A stretch of DNA of 64,000 bases from assembly GCF_030345795.1 (NCBI RefSeq), contig NZ_JAUALB010000001.1, positions 2,844,001 to 2,908,000 on the forward strand. Reading direction: 5' to 3'. The notes beneath the pieces were generated by a model. It did not search any database, was not told the origin of the DNA, and saw only the letters and a program-made list of their open reading frames with translations. The translations under genes and the position numbers were made by a program. The stretch is from Micromonospora sp. WMMA1363 (GTDB lineage Bacteria > Actinomycetota > Actinomycetes > Mycobacteriales > Micromonosporaceae). Positions 6,710 to 15,352 of this stretch are shown here, piece after piece (the stretch's first letter is position 1; every line of letters begins with the position of its first letter).

Positions 6710-8053
6710 ATGGCGGTCATTGCCAGACCACGCCAGGCCCTCGCGATCGCCGGCGTGCTCGGACTGGCGCTCAGCGCCACCGCCTGCGGTACCGGCGACG
6801 ACGACGGCAGCAAAGCCGATTCCGCGGAGTGCGCGGCGTACGAGTATTACCAGGGCCACGATGGCGGGGAGGTCTCCATCTACGCGTCCATCCGGGACGC
6901 GGAGGCCGACCTGCTCGAGCAGTCCTGGGAGCAGTTCGCCGAGTGCACCGGCATCGAGGTCGACTACGAGGGCAGCGGCGAGTTCGAGGCGCAGTTGCAG
7001 GTCCGGGTCGACGGCGGCAATGCGCCCGACATCGCCTTCATCCCCCAACCGGGCCTGCTGGCCCGCTTCGCCGAAGCCGGCAAGCTCAAACCGGCGTCGG
7101 CCGAGACCAAGGCCATGGCGGAGGACAACTATTCGGCCGACTGGCTGAAATACAGCACCGTCGGCGGACAGTTCTACGGAGCCCCACTGGGCTCGAACGT
7201 CAAGTCGTTCGTCTGGTACTCGCCGAAGATGTTCCAGGAAAAGGGCTGGACCGTACCCACCACGTGGGACGACCTGATGAAGCTCAGCGACACGATCGCG
7301 GCCAGCGGCATGAAGCCGTGGTGCGCCGGCATCGAGTCCGGCGATGCCACCGGATGGCCCGCCACAGACTGGATCGAGGACGTCATGCTGCGCACGCAGA
7401 CGCCCGAGGTCTACGACCAGTGGACGGCACACGACATCCCGTTCAACGACCCGCGCGTGGTCGAAGCGGTCGACCGCGCCGGCACCATCCTGCGCAACGA
7501 GAAGTACGTCAACGGCGGTTACGGCGGCGTGAAGAGCATCGCCACCACCTCGTTCCAGGAGGGAGGCCTGCCGATCGTCCAGGGTACGTGCGCCCTGCAC
7601 CGGCAGGCGTCGTTCTACGCCAACCAGTGGCCCGAGGGCACCCGGGTGGCCGAGGACGGTGACGTCTTCGCGTTCTACTTCCCGGCCATCGACCCGACCA
7701 AGGGCAAGCCGGTGCTGGGCGGCGGCGAGTTCGTCGCCGCCTTCGCCGACCGCCCGGAAGTCCAGGCGGTGCAGACGTACCTCGCTTCCGGCGAGTACGC
7801 CGACGGCCGGGCCAAACTGGGCAACTGGGTGTCGGCGAACAAGAAGCTCGACCTGGCCAACGTCGCCAACCCGATCGACAAGCTGTCGGTCGAGATCCTC
7901 CAGGACGACAGCACCGTCTTCCGTTTCGACGGCTCCGACCTGATGCCCGCCGCCGTCGGCGCCGGGACCTTCTGGAAGGAGATGGTGTCCTGGACCAACG
8001 GCAAGGACACCAAGGCAGCGCTGGACGCCATCGAAAGTTCCTGGCCCAACTGA
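6710..8053 (+). CDS. aglE: alpha-glucoside ABC transporter, substrate-binding lipoprotein
   Basis: 447 residues. The lipoprotein signal peptide (IARPRQALAIAGVLGLALSATAC) has Cys27 as the likely lipidated residue. The mature part has the extracellular sugar-binding fold (GGEVSIYASIRDAEADLL, GSGEFEAQLQVRVDGGNAPDIAFIPQPGLL) resembling AglE-type alpha-glucoside receptors. It captures maltose-, trehalose- or similar alpha-glucosides outside the cell for the two permeases encoded next. The AAGGAGGACGGC ribosome site supports the ATG at 6710. No ATPase is encoded in this operon, so a shared MsiK-type ATPase encoded elsewhere is likely. Exact sugar specificity is inferred from homologues and the adjacent glucosidase. 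Confidence 0.85.
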   Translation: MAVIARPRQALAIAGVLGLALSATACGTGDDDGSKADSAECAAYEYYQGHDGGEVSIYASIRDAEADLLEQSWEQFAECTGIEVDYEGSGEFEAQLQVRVDGGNAPDIAFIPQPGLLARFAEAGKLKPASAETKAMAEDNYSADWLKYSTVGGQFYGAPLGSNVKSFVWYSPKMFQEKGWTVPTTWDDLMKLSDTIAASGMKPWCAGIESGDATGWPATDWIEDVMLRTQTPEVYDQWTAHDIPFNDPRVVEAVDRAGTILRNEKYVNGGYGGVKSIATTSFQEGGLPIVQGTCALHRQASFYANQWPEGTRVAEDGDVFAFYFPAIDPTKGKPVLGGGEFVAAFADRPEVQAVQTYLASGEYADGRAKLGNWVSANKKLDLANVANPIDKLSVEILQDDSTVFRFDGSDLMPAAVGAGTFWKEMVSWTNGKDTKAALDAIESSWPN

Positions 8054-8065
8054 TCCGACTGCCCC

Positions 8066-8095
8066 GGTGGCCCGGCCCGTCCGGGCCGGGCCACC
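8066..8095 (+). terminator. intra-operon hairpin after the binding-protein gene
   Basis: A perfect 13-bp stem (8066-8078 with 8083-8095) and 4-nt loop sit between the binding-protein and first permease genes. In such operons this kind of structure usually gives partial termination or protects the 5' message, raising binding-protein output over permease. Confidence 0.75.
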
Positions 8096-8128
8096 GCTGC
8101 CCAGCCCGCACGCTCACCGGAGGGGCGG

Positions 8129-9181
8129 ATGAACGTCGACTTCGCCGACGAGGCGCCGAAACTCGCCATGCTGCTGTACGGGGTGGTCGCCTTCGCGGCG
8201 GTGGTGGGCGGCCTCCTGCTGCTGCTCGACGTGGTACCCACGCGGCTCGCCCGCCGCCGGGAGGCCCGGCTCGCCGCGGCCGTCGCCGCCGGGACGGCGA
8301 CCGAAACCGGCCGCCGCCGTCCCCGCGAGGGCCTGTTCGCCCTCTTCTTCCTGCTGCCCGCGCTGCTGATGCTCGGCATCGGGCTGGTCGTCCCGGCAAT
8401 CCGCACCCTCGTGCTGTCGTTCAAGGACGGCGACAGCACGAACTGGGTCGGCCTGCGCAACTACGGCTGGATGCTCGACCGGCCGGAGATCATCGACATT
8501 CTGGTGAACACCGCCATCTGGGTGCTCCTGGTGCCGCTGCTGGCCACCTCCGTCGGCCTGGTCTACGCGGTGCTCGTCGACCGCGCGCGGCTGGAGGCCC
8601 TGGCGAAGTCGCTGATCTTCCTGCCGATGGCGATCTCGTTCGTCGGCGCCGGCATCATCTGGAAGTTCGTCTACGCGTTCCGCCCCGAGGGGGCCGAGCA
8701 GATCGGCCTGCTCAACCAGATCTGGGTGTGGTTCGGTGGCGAGCCGCGGCAGTGGCTGCTGAACGCGCCGCTGAACACCCTGCTGTTGATCGTGGTGATG
8801 ATCTGGATCCAGGCGGGCTTCGCGATGGTGGTGCTCTCCGCGGCGATCAAGGCTGTCCCCGCCGACATCATCGAGGCGGCCCGCATCGACGGCGTCAACG
8901 CCTGGCAGCTGTTCTGGCGGGTAACCCTGCCGAGCATCCGGCCCGCGCTGATCGTGGTGGTGGTGACCATCTCGATCGCCACGTTGAAGCTTTTCGACAT
9001 CGTTCGCACGATGACCAACGGCAACTTCAACACCAACGTGATCGCCACCGAGATGTACAACCAGGCGTTCCGGTTCGGGCAGACCGGGCAGGGCTCGGCC
9101 CTCGCCGTGGTGCTGTTCGTCCTGGTCATCCCGATCGTCATCTATCAGGTGCGCAACCTGCGCCGCCAGCGGGAGGTATGA
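8129..9181 (+). CDS. aglF: alpha-glucoside ABC transporter permease, MalF type
   Basis: 350 residues. An extra N-terminal helix (LAMLLYGVVAFAAVVGGLLLLLDV) and a cytoplasmic basic linker precede the usual six-helix MalF-type core. The EAA loop EAARIDGVNAWQLFWRVTLPSIRP near residue 248 contacts the ATPase. The N-terminal extra helix is a known feature of AglF-like permeases. It forms the heterodimeric channel with the next gene product. A GGAGGGGCGG ribosome site precedes the ATG, and the following gene starts 3 nt after its stop. Confidence 0.88.
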   Translation: MNVDFADEAPKLAMLLYGVVAFAAVVGGLLLLLDVVPTRLARRREARLAAAVAAGTATETGRRRPREGLFALFFLLPALLMLGIGLVVPAIRTLVLSFKDGDSTNWVGLRNYGWMLDRPEIIDILVNTAIWVLLVPLLATSVGLVYAVLVDRARLEALAKSLIFLPMAISFVGAGIIWKFVYAFRPEGAEQIGLLNQIWVWFGGEPRQWLLNAPLNTLLLIVVMIWIQAGFAMVVLSAAIKAVPADIIEAARIDGVNAWQLFWRVTLPSIRPALIVVVVTISIATLKLFDIVRTMTNGNFNTNVIATEMYNQAFRFGQTGQGSALAVVLFVLVIPIVIYQVRNLRRQREV

Positions 9182-9184
9182 CCC

Positions 9185-10147
9185 GTGACCACGACGACTC
9201 CCCCGCGCCCCGGAACGGCCGCCGATCCGCGGCCAACGACCTCCGCCGGCCGGGTCCGCGGGCGGCTCAACACCCGCTGGGCCACGGTCGCCTCGATCGT
9301 GATCGCGATCGTGTGGACCATCCCGACGTTCGGGCTGTTCGTCTCGTCGTTCCGGCCCGAGGACCAGATCAAGACGACCGGCTGGTGGACGTTCTTCTCG
9401 GACCCCCAGCTGACGCTGGAGAACTACGAGCAGGTGCTGTTCGGCCGCTCCTCGTCGGCCGGCCAGTTGGCGAGCTACTTCGTCAACTCGATCGTCATCA
9501 CGTTACCGTCGGTACTGTTTCCGCTGGCCTTCGCGGCGCTGGCGGCGTACGCGCTGGCGTGGATCAACTTCCGCGGTCGGGACTGGATCTACATCGGCGT
9601 CTTCGCGTTGCAGATCGTGCCGTTGCAGATGGCGCTGGTCCCGCTGCTCAGCTTCTTCTCCGAGGGCGTCAGCGTCGGCGGCGTCAACCTGCTGCCCGCC
9701 TGGAACCTCGACGACGAACAGCGGTTCATCCAGGTCTGGTTCGCCCACACCTGTTTCGCGCTGCCACTGGGTGTCTTCCTGCTACACAACTTCGTGTCGC
9801 AGTTGCCGAGGGACCTGATGGAGGCGGCCCGGGTCGACGGAGCCACCCACCCGAAGATATTCCGCACCATCGTGCTTCCGCTGATCACCCCGGCGCTGGC
9901 CGCGTACGGCATCTTCCAGTTCCTCTGGGTCTGGAACGACTTGCTGGTCGCTCTGATCTTCGCGGGCGGCGGCGACGAGACGGCACCGCTCACCGTCCGA
10001 CTGGCGGAGCTGGCCGGCACCCGGGGCAACGAGTGGCAACGCCTCACCTCCGGCGCGTTCGTCGCGATCGTCGTACCGCTGATCGTCTTCCTGTCGTTGC
10101 AGCGCTACTTCGTACGCGGGCTACTCGCCGGCAGCGTCAAGGGCTGA
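9185..10147 (+). CDS. aglG: alpha-glucoside ABC transporter permease, MalG type
   Basis: 320 residues with six transmembrane helices. The EAA motif EAARVDGATHPKIFRTIVLPLITP is near residue 217 and the C-terminus ends QRYFVRGLLAGSVKG, the standard MalG-type tail. It partners the upstream permease, whose stop is only 3 nt away. The first 30 residues are polar and cytoplasmic (TTTTPPRPGTAADPRPTTSAG). The GTG start at 9185 follows the GGGAGG in the end of the upstream gene. Confidence 0.88.
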   Translation: MTTTTPPRPGTAADPRPTTSAGRVRGRLNTRWATVASIVIAIVWTIPTFGLFVSSFRPEDQIKTTGWWTFFSDPQLTLENYEQVLFGRSSSAGQLASYFVNSIVITLPSVLFPLAFAALAAYALAWINFRGRDWIYIGVFALQIVPLQMALVPLLSFFSEGVSVGGVNLLPAWNLDDEQRFIQVWFAHTCFALPLGVFLLHNFVSQLPRDLMEAARVDGATHPKIFRTIVLPLITPALAAYGIFQFLWVWNDLLVALIFAGGGDETAPLTVRLAELAGTRGNEWQRLTSGAFVAIVVPLIVFLSLQRYFVRGLLAGSVKG

Positions 10148-10295
10148 TCCGCGCTCCCGCACCGGTCGGACCGGCGGCGGGGCGGAAAGCGCGTGAGTCG
10201 ACCGCACCGCCCCGGGCACACTGAACGGCAGCCCAGCACCGCCGCCCGACAGACCGCAGACCGCCGCCCGTGCGGCTCGACCATGGGAGAAGGCC

Positions 10296-11969
10296 CTGAA
10301 CGGCAACCCGACGCACCAGGAGCAGTCAGCCGGCCCGGTCACCCGCTGGTGGACCGAGGCCGTCATCTACCAGATCTACCCGCGCTCCTTCGCCGACTCG
10401 AACGGCGACGGGATCGGCGACCTGCCCGGCATCACCGCCCGTCTCGACCATCTGGTGGAGCTGGGCGTGGACGCCGTCTGGCTCTCGCCGTTCTACCCGT
10501 CGCCGCAGGCCGACGCCGGATACGACGTGGCCGACTACCGGGACGTGGACCCGCTGTTCGGCACGCTCGCGGACGCGGACAAGCTGATCGCCGAGGCCCG
10601 CGCGCGCGGTCTGCGCGTCATCGTCGACCTCGTGCCCAACCACACGTCCTCCGCGCACCGGTGGTTCACGGCCGCGCTGGCCGCCGCCCCGGGTAGCCCC
10701 GAGCGCGCCCGGTACGTCTTCCGCGACGGCACCGGTCCGGGCGGCGATCGGCCGCCCAACGACTGGCAGAGCGTCTTCGGCGGGCCGGCCTGGACCCGGG
10801 TCACCGAGGCCGACGGGCGGCCCGGTCAGTGGTACCTGCACCTGTTCGACCCCGCCCAGCCCGACCTCAACTGGGACAGCCCGCAGGTTCGGGCAGAGTT
10901 CGTCGACGTGCTGCGGTTCTGGCTGGACCGGGGTGTGGACGGCTTCCGGGTGGACGTGGCGCACGGCCTGATCAAACAGGCCGACCTGGCCGACTGGCAG
11001 GAACCGCAGGAGATCCTCTCCGGCCAGCAGGTCGACAGGCCGCACCCGCCGATGTGGGACCAGGACGGCGTCCACGAGATCTACCGCGACTGGCGCGCCC
11101 TGCTGGACGGCTACCCCGGCGAGCGGATCCTGGTCGCGGAGGCGTGGGTCGAGCCGGCCGAGCGGCTGGCCCGGTACGTCCGCCCGGACGAGATGCACCA
11201 GGCGTTCAACTTCGAGTACCTGCTTGCCTCGTGGACGGCGCCCGCCCAGTACGCGGTGATCACCCGTTCGCTGGAAGCCACCGACACGGTGAGCGCGCCG
11301 ACCACCTGGGTGCTTTCCAACCACGACGTGGTGCGGCACGCCTCCCGGCTCGGCCTGCCGGCCGGCGCCCCCCGCCCGCACGGCATCGGCATCGGCGACG
11401 AGCAGCCGGACGCCGCGCTCGGACTGCGCCGGGCACGGGCGGCAACCCTGCTGATGCTTGCCCTGCCCGGCTCCGCCTACCTGTACCAGGGCGAAGAGCT
11501 GGGGCTTCCAGAGCACACCACGATGCCGGACGAGGCCCGGCAGGACCCGACCTGGGAACGCAGCGGCCACACCCACCGCGGCCGGGACGGCTGCCGGGTA
11601 CCGATCCCGTGGGAGGCCGACGCCCCGTCGTACGGGTTCGGGCCGACCGACGCGAGTTGGCTGCCGCAGCCGACGAGCTGGGCGGAGTACGCGCTGGACC
11701 GACAGCGTGGGGTGCCCGGCTCGACGTACGAGCTGTACCGTGCCGCGTTGCGCCTGCGCCACGAGCACGGGTTGGGCCGGGGCCCACTGGCGTGGCTCGC
11801 CACCGGTGACGAGGTGCTCGGCTTCCGCACCGGCGGGCTGACTGTGCTGACCAACTTCGGCACCGCCGCCGCGCCGGTGCCGGCAGGCGAGGTGGTCGCC
11901 GCCAGCGCCCCGCTCACCGACGATGGCCGGGTGCCCACCGACGTGACGGTGTGGGTGCGGTCGTCGTGA
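10296..11969 (+). CDS. GH13 alpha-glucosidase
   Basis: A retaining glycoside hydrolase of 557 residues if translated from CTG at 10296. It has all four GH13 regions: DLVPNHTS near residue 111, GFRVDVAHG with nucleophile Asp220, VAEAWV with acid/base Glu282, and LSNHD with Asp344. The N-terminal WWTEAVIYQIYPRSFADSNGDGIGDLPG is strictly conserved in oligo-1,6-/alpha-glucosidases. No ATG, GTG or TTG exists in frame between the stop at 10194 and GTG 10455, which would delete that conserved strand. CTG 10296 has a GGGAGAAGG ribosome site just before it, so it is the likely start. The enzyme hydrolyses imported alpha-glucosides in the cytoplasm. Confidence 0.88.
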   Translation: MNGNPTHQEQSAGPVTRWWTEAVIYQIYPRSFADSNGDGIGDLPGITARLDHLVELGVDAVWLSPFYPSPQADAGYDVADYRDVDPLFGTLADADKLIAEARARGLRVIVDLVPNHTSSAHRWFTAALAAAPGSPERARYVFRDGTGPGGDRPPNDWQSVFGGPAWTRVTEADGRPGQWYLHLFDPAQPDLNWDSPQVRAEFVDVLRFWLDRGVDGFRVDVAHGLIKQADLADWQEPQEILSGQQVDRPHPPMWDQDGVHEIYRDWRALLDGYPGERILVAEAWVEPAERLARYVRPDEMHQAFNFEYLLASWTAPAQYAVITRSLEATDTVSAPTTWVLSNHDVVRHASRLGLPAGAPRPHGIGIGDEQPDAALGLRRARAATLLMLALPGSAYLYQGEELGLPEHTTMPDEARQDPTWERSGHTHRGRDGCRVPIPWEADAPSYGFGPTDASWLPQPTSWAEYALDRQRGVPGSTYELYRAALRLRHEHGLGRGPLAWLATGDEVLGFRTGGLTVLTNFGTAAAPVPAGEVVAASAPLTDDGRVPTDVTVWVRSS

Positions 11970-11980
11970 GGTGGTAGCAC

Positions 11981-12045
11981 GTGAGGTGTCCGGAAGGGCC
12001 CGGTTACCGCCCCGCGCGAGGCGTCTTTCCGGGGCCCTTCCTCAC
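11981..12045. terminator. bidirectional hairpin between the glucosidase and MFS genes
   Basis: GAAGGGCCC at 11993-12001 pairs with 12032-12040, reinforced by GTGAGG/CCTCAC outer arms (11981-11986 and 12040-12045). It lies between two convergent genes and reaches the stop codon of the MFS gene. Confidence 0.7.
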
Positions 12046-13466
12046 ATCCGCTCCGCGCGGGCGTGCAGGAGGTCGCGCACGTCGGCGATGTCGCGCGGCG
12101 AGGTGCGCGCCGCCAGCCAGTACATGATCCCGGTGGGCACGAAGAACAGCTGGAAGGCCGCGAGCCCGACGGCGTAGTTCAGCGGCGGTGGGAAGGCTGC
12201 CCGCAGCCCGTGGAACGCCACCCCGACCAGGCCGTTGCCGGCGGCCCGGCCGACCCCGTTGACCAGGTTGCCGAGGCTGTACACGGTGCCCCTGTGCTCC
12301 GGCGGATTGACGTCGGCGATCAGCGCGAACCAGTTCGGCGAGTTGGCAGAGGTGAGCGCCAGCGCCAGCAACGCGGTGAGCAGGCTGAGCCCGACTGTCG
12401 GTTCGGTCAGGACGCTGGCCAGCACCGCCCGGGCCACGGCGCCGGAGTCGGCGCCGTCAGGCACGTCGATGCGGATCGGCACGAAGAAGAGCACCAGGTA
12501 GAACGGGAGCGCCGCGAGGATGCCGACCGCCGCGACCAGTGCCCGGCCGGAGGGCGTACGCCGCTGCAGCGCGTCCCCGACCAGGCCGCCGAGGATGGAG
12601 AAGACGCCGCCGAGCTGGAACAGGGTGGCGAAGACGCTGCCCACCACGACCGCCGTGGCGGCCGAGTAGCCCTGGGCGACGGCCCGCTCGGTGAACAGCA
12701 CGGGCAGCCACACGAGCGACCCGAACGCGGCCTGCGCGGTCAGGCCCTGAAGGATCAGCCACCGGTTGGTCCGCCGGCCGAGAATATGCGCCAGGTCGGC
12801 TCGGCTGATCCGGTAGTCGTACTCGGCTCCACCGGCCAGCACCTCGGCAAGCTCCGGTTCGCTCTGCCCACGCCGGATGTCGTAGGTGAACAGGTACGCC
12901 GCGGTGGCGGCAAGACCGACGACGGTCAGCACCAGGAAGGGCCGCCGCCAGTCGGCCGCGCCGAGCAGCCCGCCGACCAGCGTGCCGGCCAGCGTGCCGA
13001 CGCCCTGGGACAGCCCCCAGAAGCTCATCACCAGCCCGCGCCGGCGGGGCGAGATGAGGTCGGTGACCACCGAGAACCCGACCGAACCGACCGCGCCGAG
13101 CCCGACCGCACCGACCAACTGCGCGGCCAGGAACGCGGGGTAGCTCCCGGCGACCGCGCTGCCACCGGTGCCGACCGCCCAGATCAGGGTGCCGACCATG
13201 AGCAGCGGCTTGCGGTTGGTGCGGTCGCCGACGTAGGCCCAGCCGACCGCCGCCACCGCGCTGATCAGGAATGTGCTGGCGGTGACCAGGCCGAGCAGGC
13301 GCTGCGGCACCTCGAACACGTCGGCGATCGAGCCGTACAGCGGGGGGACCAGGCCGATCGCCACGTTGTCCAGGGACGCGAGCAGCACGAACACGATCAC
13401 GCTGTAGAGCCGGTGTGCGGCGCCGCCGCCCCACGTTCGCGCCGCGCCGTCTCCGACCACCGTCAT
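12042..13466 (-). CDS. MFS transporter
   Basis: 474 residues and about twelve transmembrane helices of the major facilitator superfamily. The loop 2-3 signature appears as GWAYVGDRTNRKPLLMVG, and TDLISPRRRGLVMSFWGLSQGVG marks the loop after helix 4. A cytoplasmic insertion of about 50 residues (TYDIRRGQSEPELAEVLAGG) lies between the two halves. The substrate is unknown; spinster-like members of this group export lipids or small molecules. I chose ATG 13466; an upstream in-frame start would add 38 non-conserved residues. It is convergent with the glucosidase and probably unrelated to the uptake operon. Confidence 0.85.
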   Translation of the reverse strand: MTVVGDGAARTWGGGAAHRLYSVIVFVLLASLDNVAIGLVPPLYGSIADVFEVPQRLLGLVTASTFLISAVAAVGWAYVGDRTNRKPLLMVGTLIWAVGTGGSAVAGSYPAFLAAQLVGAVGLGAVGSVGFSVVTDLISPRRRGLVMSFWGLSQGVGTLAGTLVGGLLGAADWRRPFLVLTVVGLAATAAYLFTYDIRRGQSEPELAEVLAGGAEYDYRISRADLAHILGRRTNRWLILQGLTAQAAFGSLVWLPVLFTERAVAQGYSAATAVVVGSVFATLFQLGGVFSILGGLVGDALQRRTPSGRALVAAVGILAALPFYLVLFFVPIRIDVPDGADSGAVARAVLASVLTEPTVGLSLLTALLALALTSANSPNWFALIADVNPPEHRGTVYSLGNLVNGVGRAAGNGLVGVAFHGLRAAFPPPLNYAVGLAAFQLFFVPTGIMYWLAARTSPRDIADVRDLLHARAERM

Positions 13467-13659
13467 GTTCCGCAGCCAACCAGGATGGGAACGGGGCCCG
13501 GTCACCGGGGTCGGTGGCGGGCGGCGCTGCCGGCCGCGTGCCCCGGCGACGGGTGCTGTACCGGTCGCCTCAGCGCGCACCGGGCAGGTGCTCGACGGCG
13601 AGTTGGTTGAGCCGTTGCCCGGACCGGAGCGGGCTCGACCAGCCCGGCATCCGGCCGGT

Positions 13660-15144
13660 TCAGTACGCGCCGCGGCTGTTGATCACCGCGCCGAACGTCT
13701 TCCACAGAATCGTCAGGTCAGCCGCCAGCGACCAGTTCTCCACGTAGTAGAGGTCGAGCCGGATCCCATCCTCCCAGCTCAGGTCCGACCGGCCGCTGAC
13801 CTGCCAGAGGCCGGTCATGCCGGGTTTGACCAACAGCCGCCGGGCCACGTCGCCGTCGTACCGGGCGACCTCCGACGGCAGTGGGGGGCGGGGCCCGACC
13901 AGGCTCATCTGCCCGAGCAGGACGTTGACGAGTTGGGGCAGCTCGTCCAGCGACCACTTGCGCAGCAACCGACCGATCCGGGTCACCCGCGGGTCGTCGC
14001 GCATCTTGAACATCAGCCCGTCGGTCTCGTTGCGGGTCGACAGCTGGGCCAGCAGGGCGTCCGCGTTCACGACCATCGTGCGGAACTTCCAGACGCCGAA
14101 CTCCCGACCGCCCTGTCCCACCCGGGTCTGCCGGAACAGCACCGGCCCGCGGCTGTCCACCTTGATGGCCAGCGAGATGACGGCCAGCAGGGGCAGCAGC
14201 AGCGCCAGCGCGAGCAGCGCGGCGGACCGGTCGACGAGACCCTTGACCAGCTTGCGGGCTCCCCGGAACTCGGGCGCCTCGACGTGGATCAGGGGCAGGC
14301 CCGCCACCGGCCGGGTGTGGATCCGGGGGCCCGCCACGTCGGTCAGTGCCGGAGCCACCACCAGGTCGACCCCGGTGCCCTCCAGCTGCCAGCCGAGCCG
14401 GCGCAGCCGGGTGGCCGTCAGTTCCCCGGAGGCGGTGACGGCGACCGTGTCCGCGCCGATGGCGGTGGCGGCCTCTGGGATGCCCCGGAACGAACCGACC
14501 ACCGGGACGTCATCCAGCCGCTGCGGGACCGGGGCGAGCAGCGCGTCCGGGATGCACGCCCCGACCACCTGGTAGCCCGCGTACGGCTCGCGGCGCAGCG
14601 TGTGCACCAACTCCAGCACGTGCGCGGTGTCGCCCACCACGAGTACCTTGCGGGACCAGCCGCTGCCCCGCGACCGGGCCCGGTGCAGACTCTTGCGGGC
14701 AGCGAACCGGGCCACCTCGAGCCCGACCGTGCCGACCGCGACGGAGATGCCGAGGTAGCCCCGGGAGACGCCGACGTCGAAGATGTAGCCGGCTATCGCG
14801 ATGGTCCCGGCGAGCCGCAGGCTGGCCGAACTCACCCGGCGGTACTCGTCGGCGCCGTACCCGAGAACCCGGTCGTCGTAGCACCGCAGTGCCTTCAGTG
14901 CGGCCAGCCAGGCCAGCACCAGGGCGGGTGCCAGCACGACGTACGGGACCTCGGCGGTGCTCGGCTCCTCGTCGCCGAAGCGGGCGACGTACCCGATGAG
15001 AACGGCGACGATCAGCACCGCGGTGTCGAGCACCACCAGTGCCCGGATGTAGGACCGCTCGGCGGTGCGCGCCGCCGAGCGGGACGGGGGGTCGCCTGCA
15101 GCCGACGTCTCCCGGGCGGGGGTCAACAGCGTCGCCGACGTCAC
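13660..15144 (-). CDS. polyprenyl-phosphate sugar-1-phosphate transferase (WcaJ/PssY type)
   Basis: 494 residues. Four N-terminal helices and a CoA-binding-like Rossmann region (KVLVVGDTAHVLELVHTLRR) are followed by the C-terminal catalytic bacterial sugar transferase domain with KFRTMVVNAD, DELPQLVNVLLGQMSLVGPRPPLP and KPGMTGLWQVSGRSDLSWE. This domain transfers sugar-1-phosphate from a nucleotide sugar to undecaprenyl phosphate, starting exopolysaccharide repeat synthesis at the membrane. The GTG start at 15144 has a strong GGGGAGG ribosome site. No other glycan genes are adjacent, so it may be an orphan initiating enzyme. Confidence 0.9.
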   Translation of the reverse strand: MTSATLLTPARETSAAGDPPSRSAARTAERSYIRALVVLDTAVLIVAVLIGYVARFGDEEPSTAEVPYVVLAPALVLAWLAALKALRCYDDRVLGYGADEYRRVSSASLRLAGTIAIAGYIFDVGVSRGYLGISVAVGTVGLEVARFAARKSLHRARSRGSGWSRKVLVVGDTAHVLELVHTLRREPYAGYQVVGACIPDALLAPVPQRLDDVPVVGSFRGIPEAATAIGADTVAVTASGELTATRLRRLGWQLEGTGVDLVVAPALTDVAGPRIHTRPVAGLPLIHVEAPEFRGARKLVKGLVDRSAALLALALLLPLLAVISLAIKVDSRGPVLFRQTRVGQGGREFGVWKFRTMVVNADALLAQLSTRNETDGLMFKMRDDPRVTRIGRLLRKWSLDELPQLVNVLLGQMSLVGPRPPLPSEVARYDGDVARRLLVKPGMTGLWQVSGRSDLSWEDGIRLDLYYVENWSLAADLTILWKTFGAVINSRGAY

Positions 15145-15352
15145 CGATCCTCCCCACTCACCGTCACCGACCCGACCGGCCGGATCCGGGCCGACCCAGT
15201 CGCCGCCCGGAGCACGACGACATCCTGCCCGAGAATCATGGCGGCCGACTGCTTCGGACGTATTGCCGTCACATTGAGCCGCCTGTCAGGAACCGGGAGG
15301 GCGCGTCGTACGGAAGCCAGCGGCACGACAGGCCCCGCCGCTGAGTGGCCGG

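Noticed and set aside
15145..15352. Possible small gene between the sugar transferase and the VWA fusion
   Set aside because: No open frame here has a ribosome site or protein-like composition; it is the upstream region of the transferase gene.
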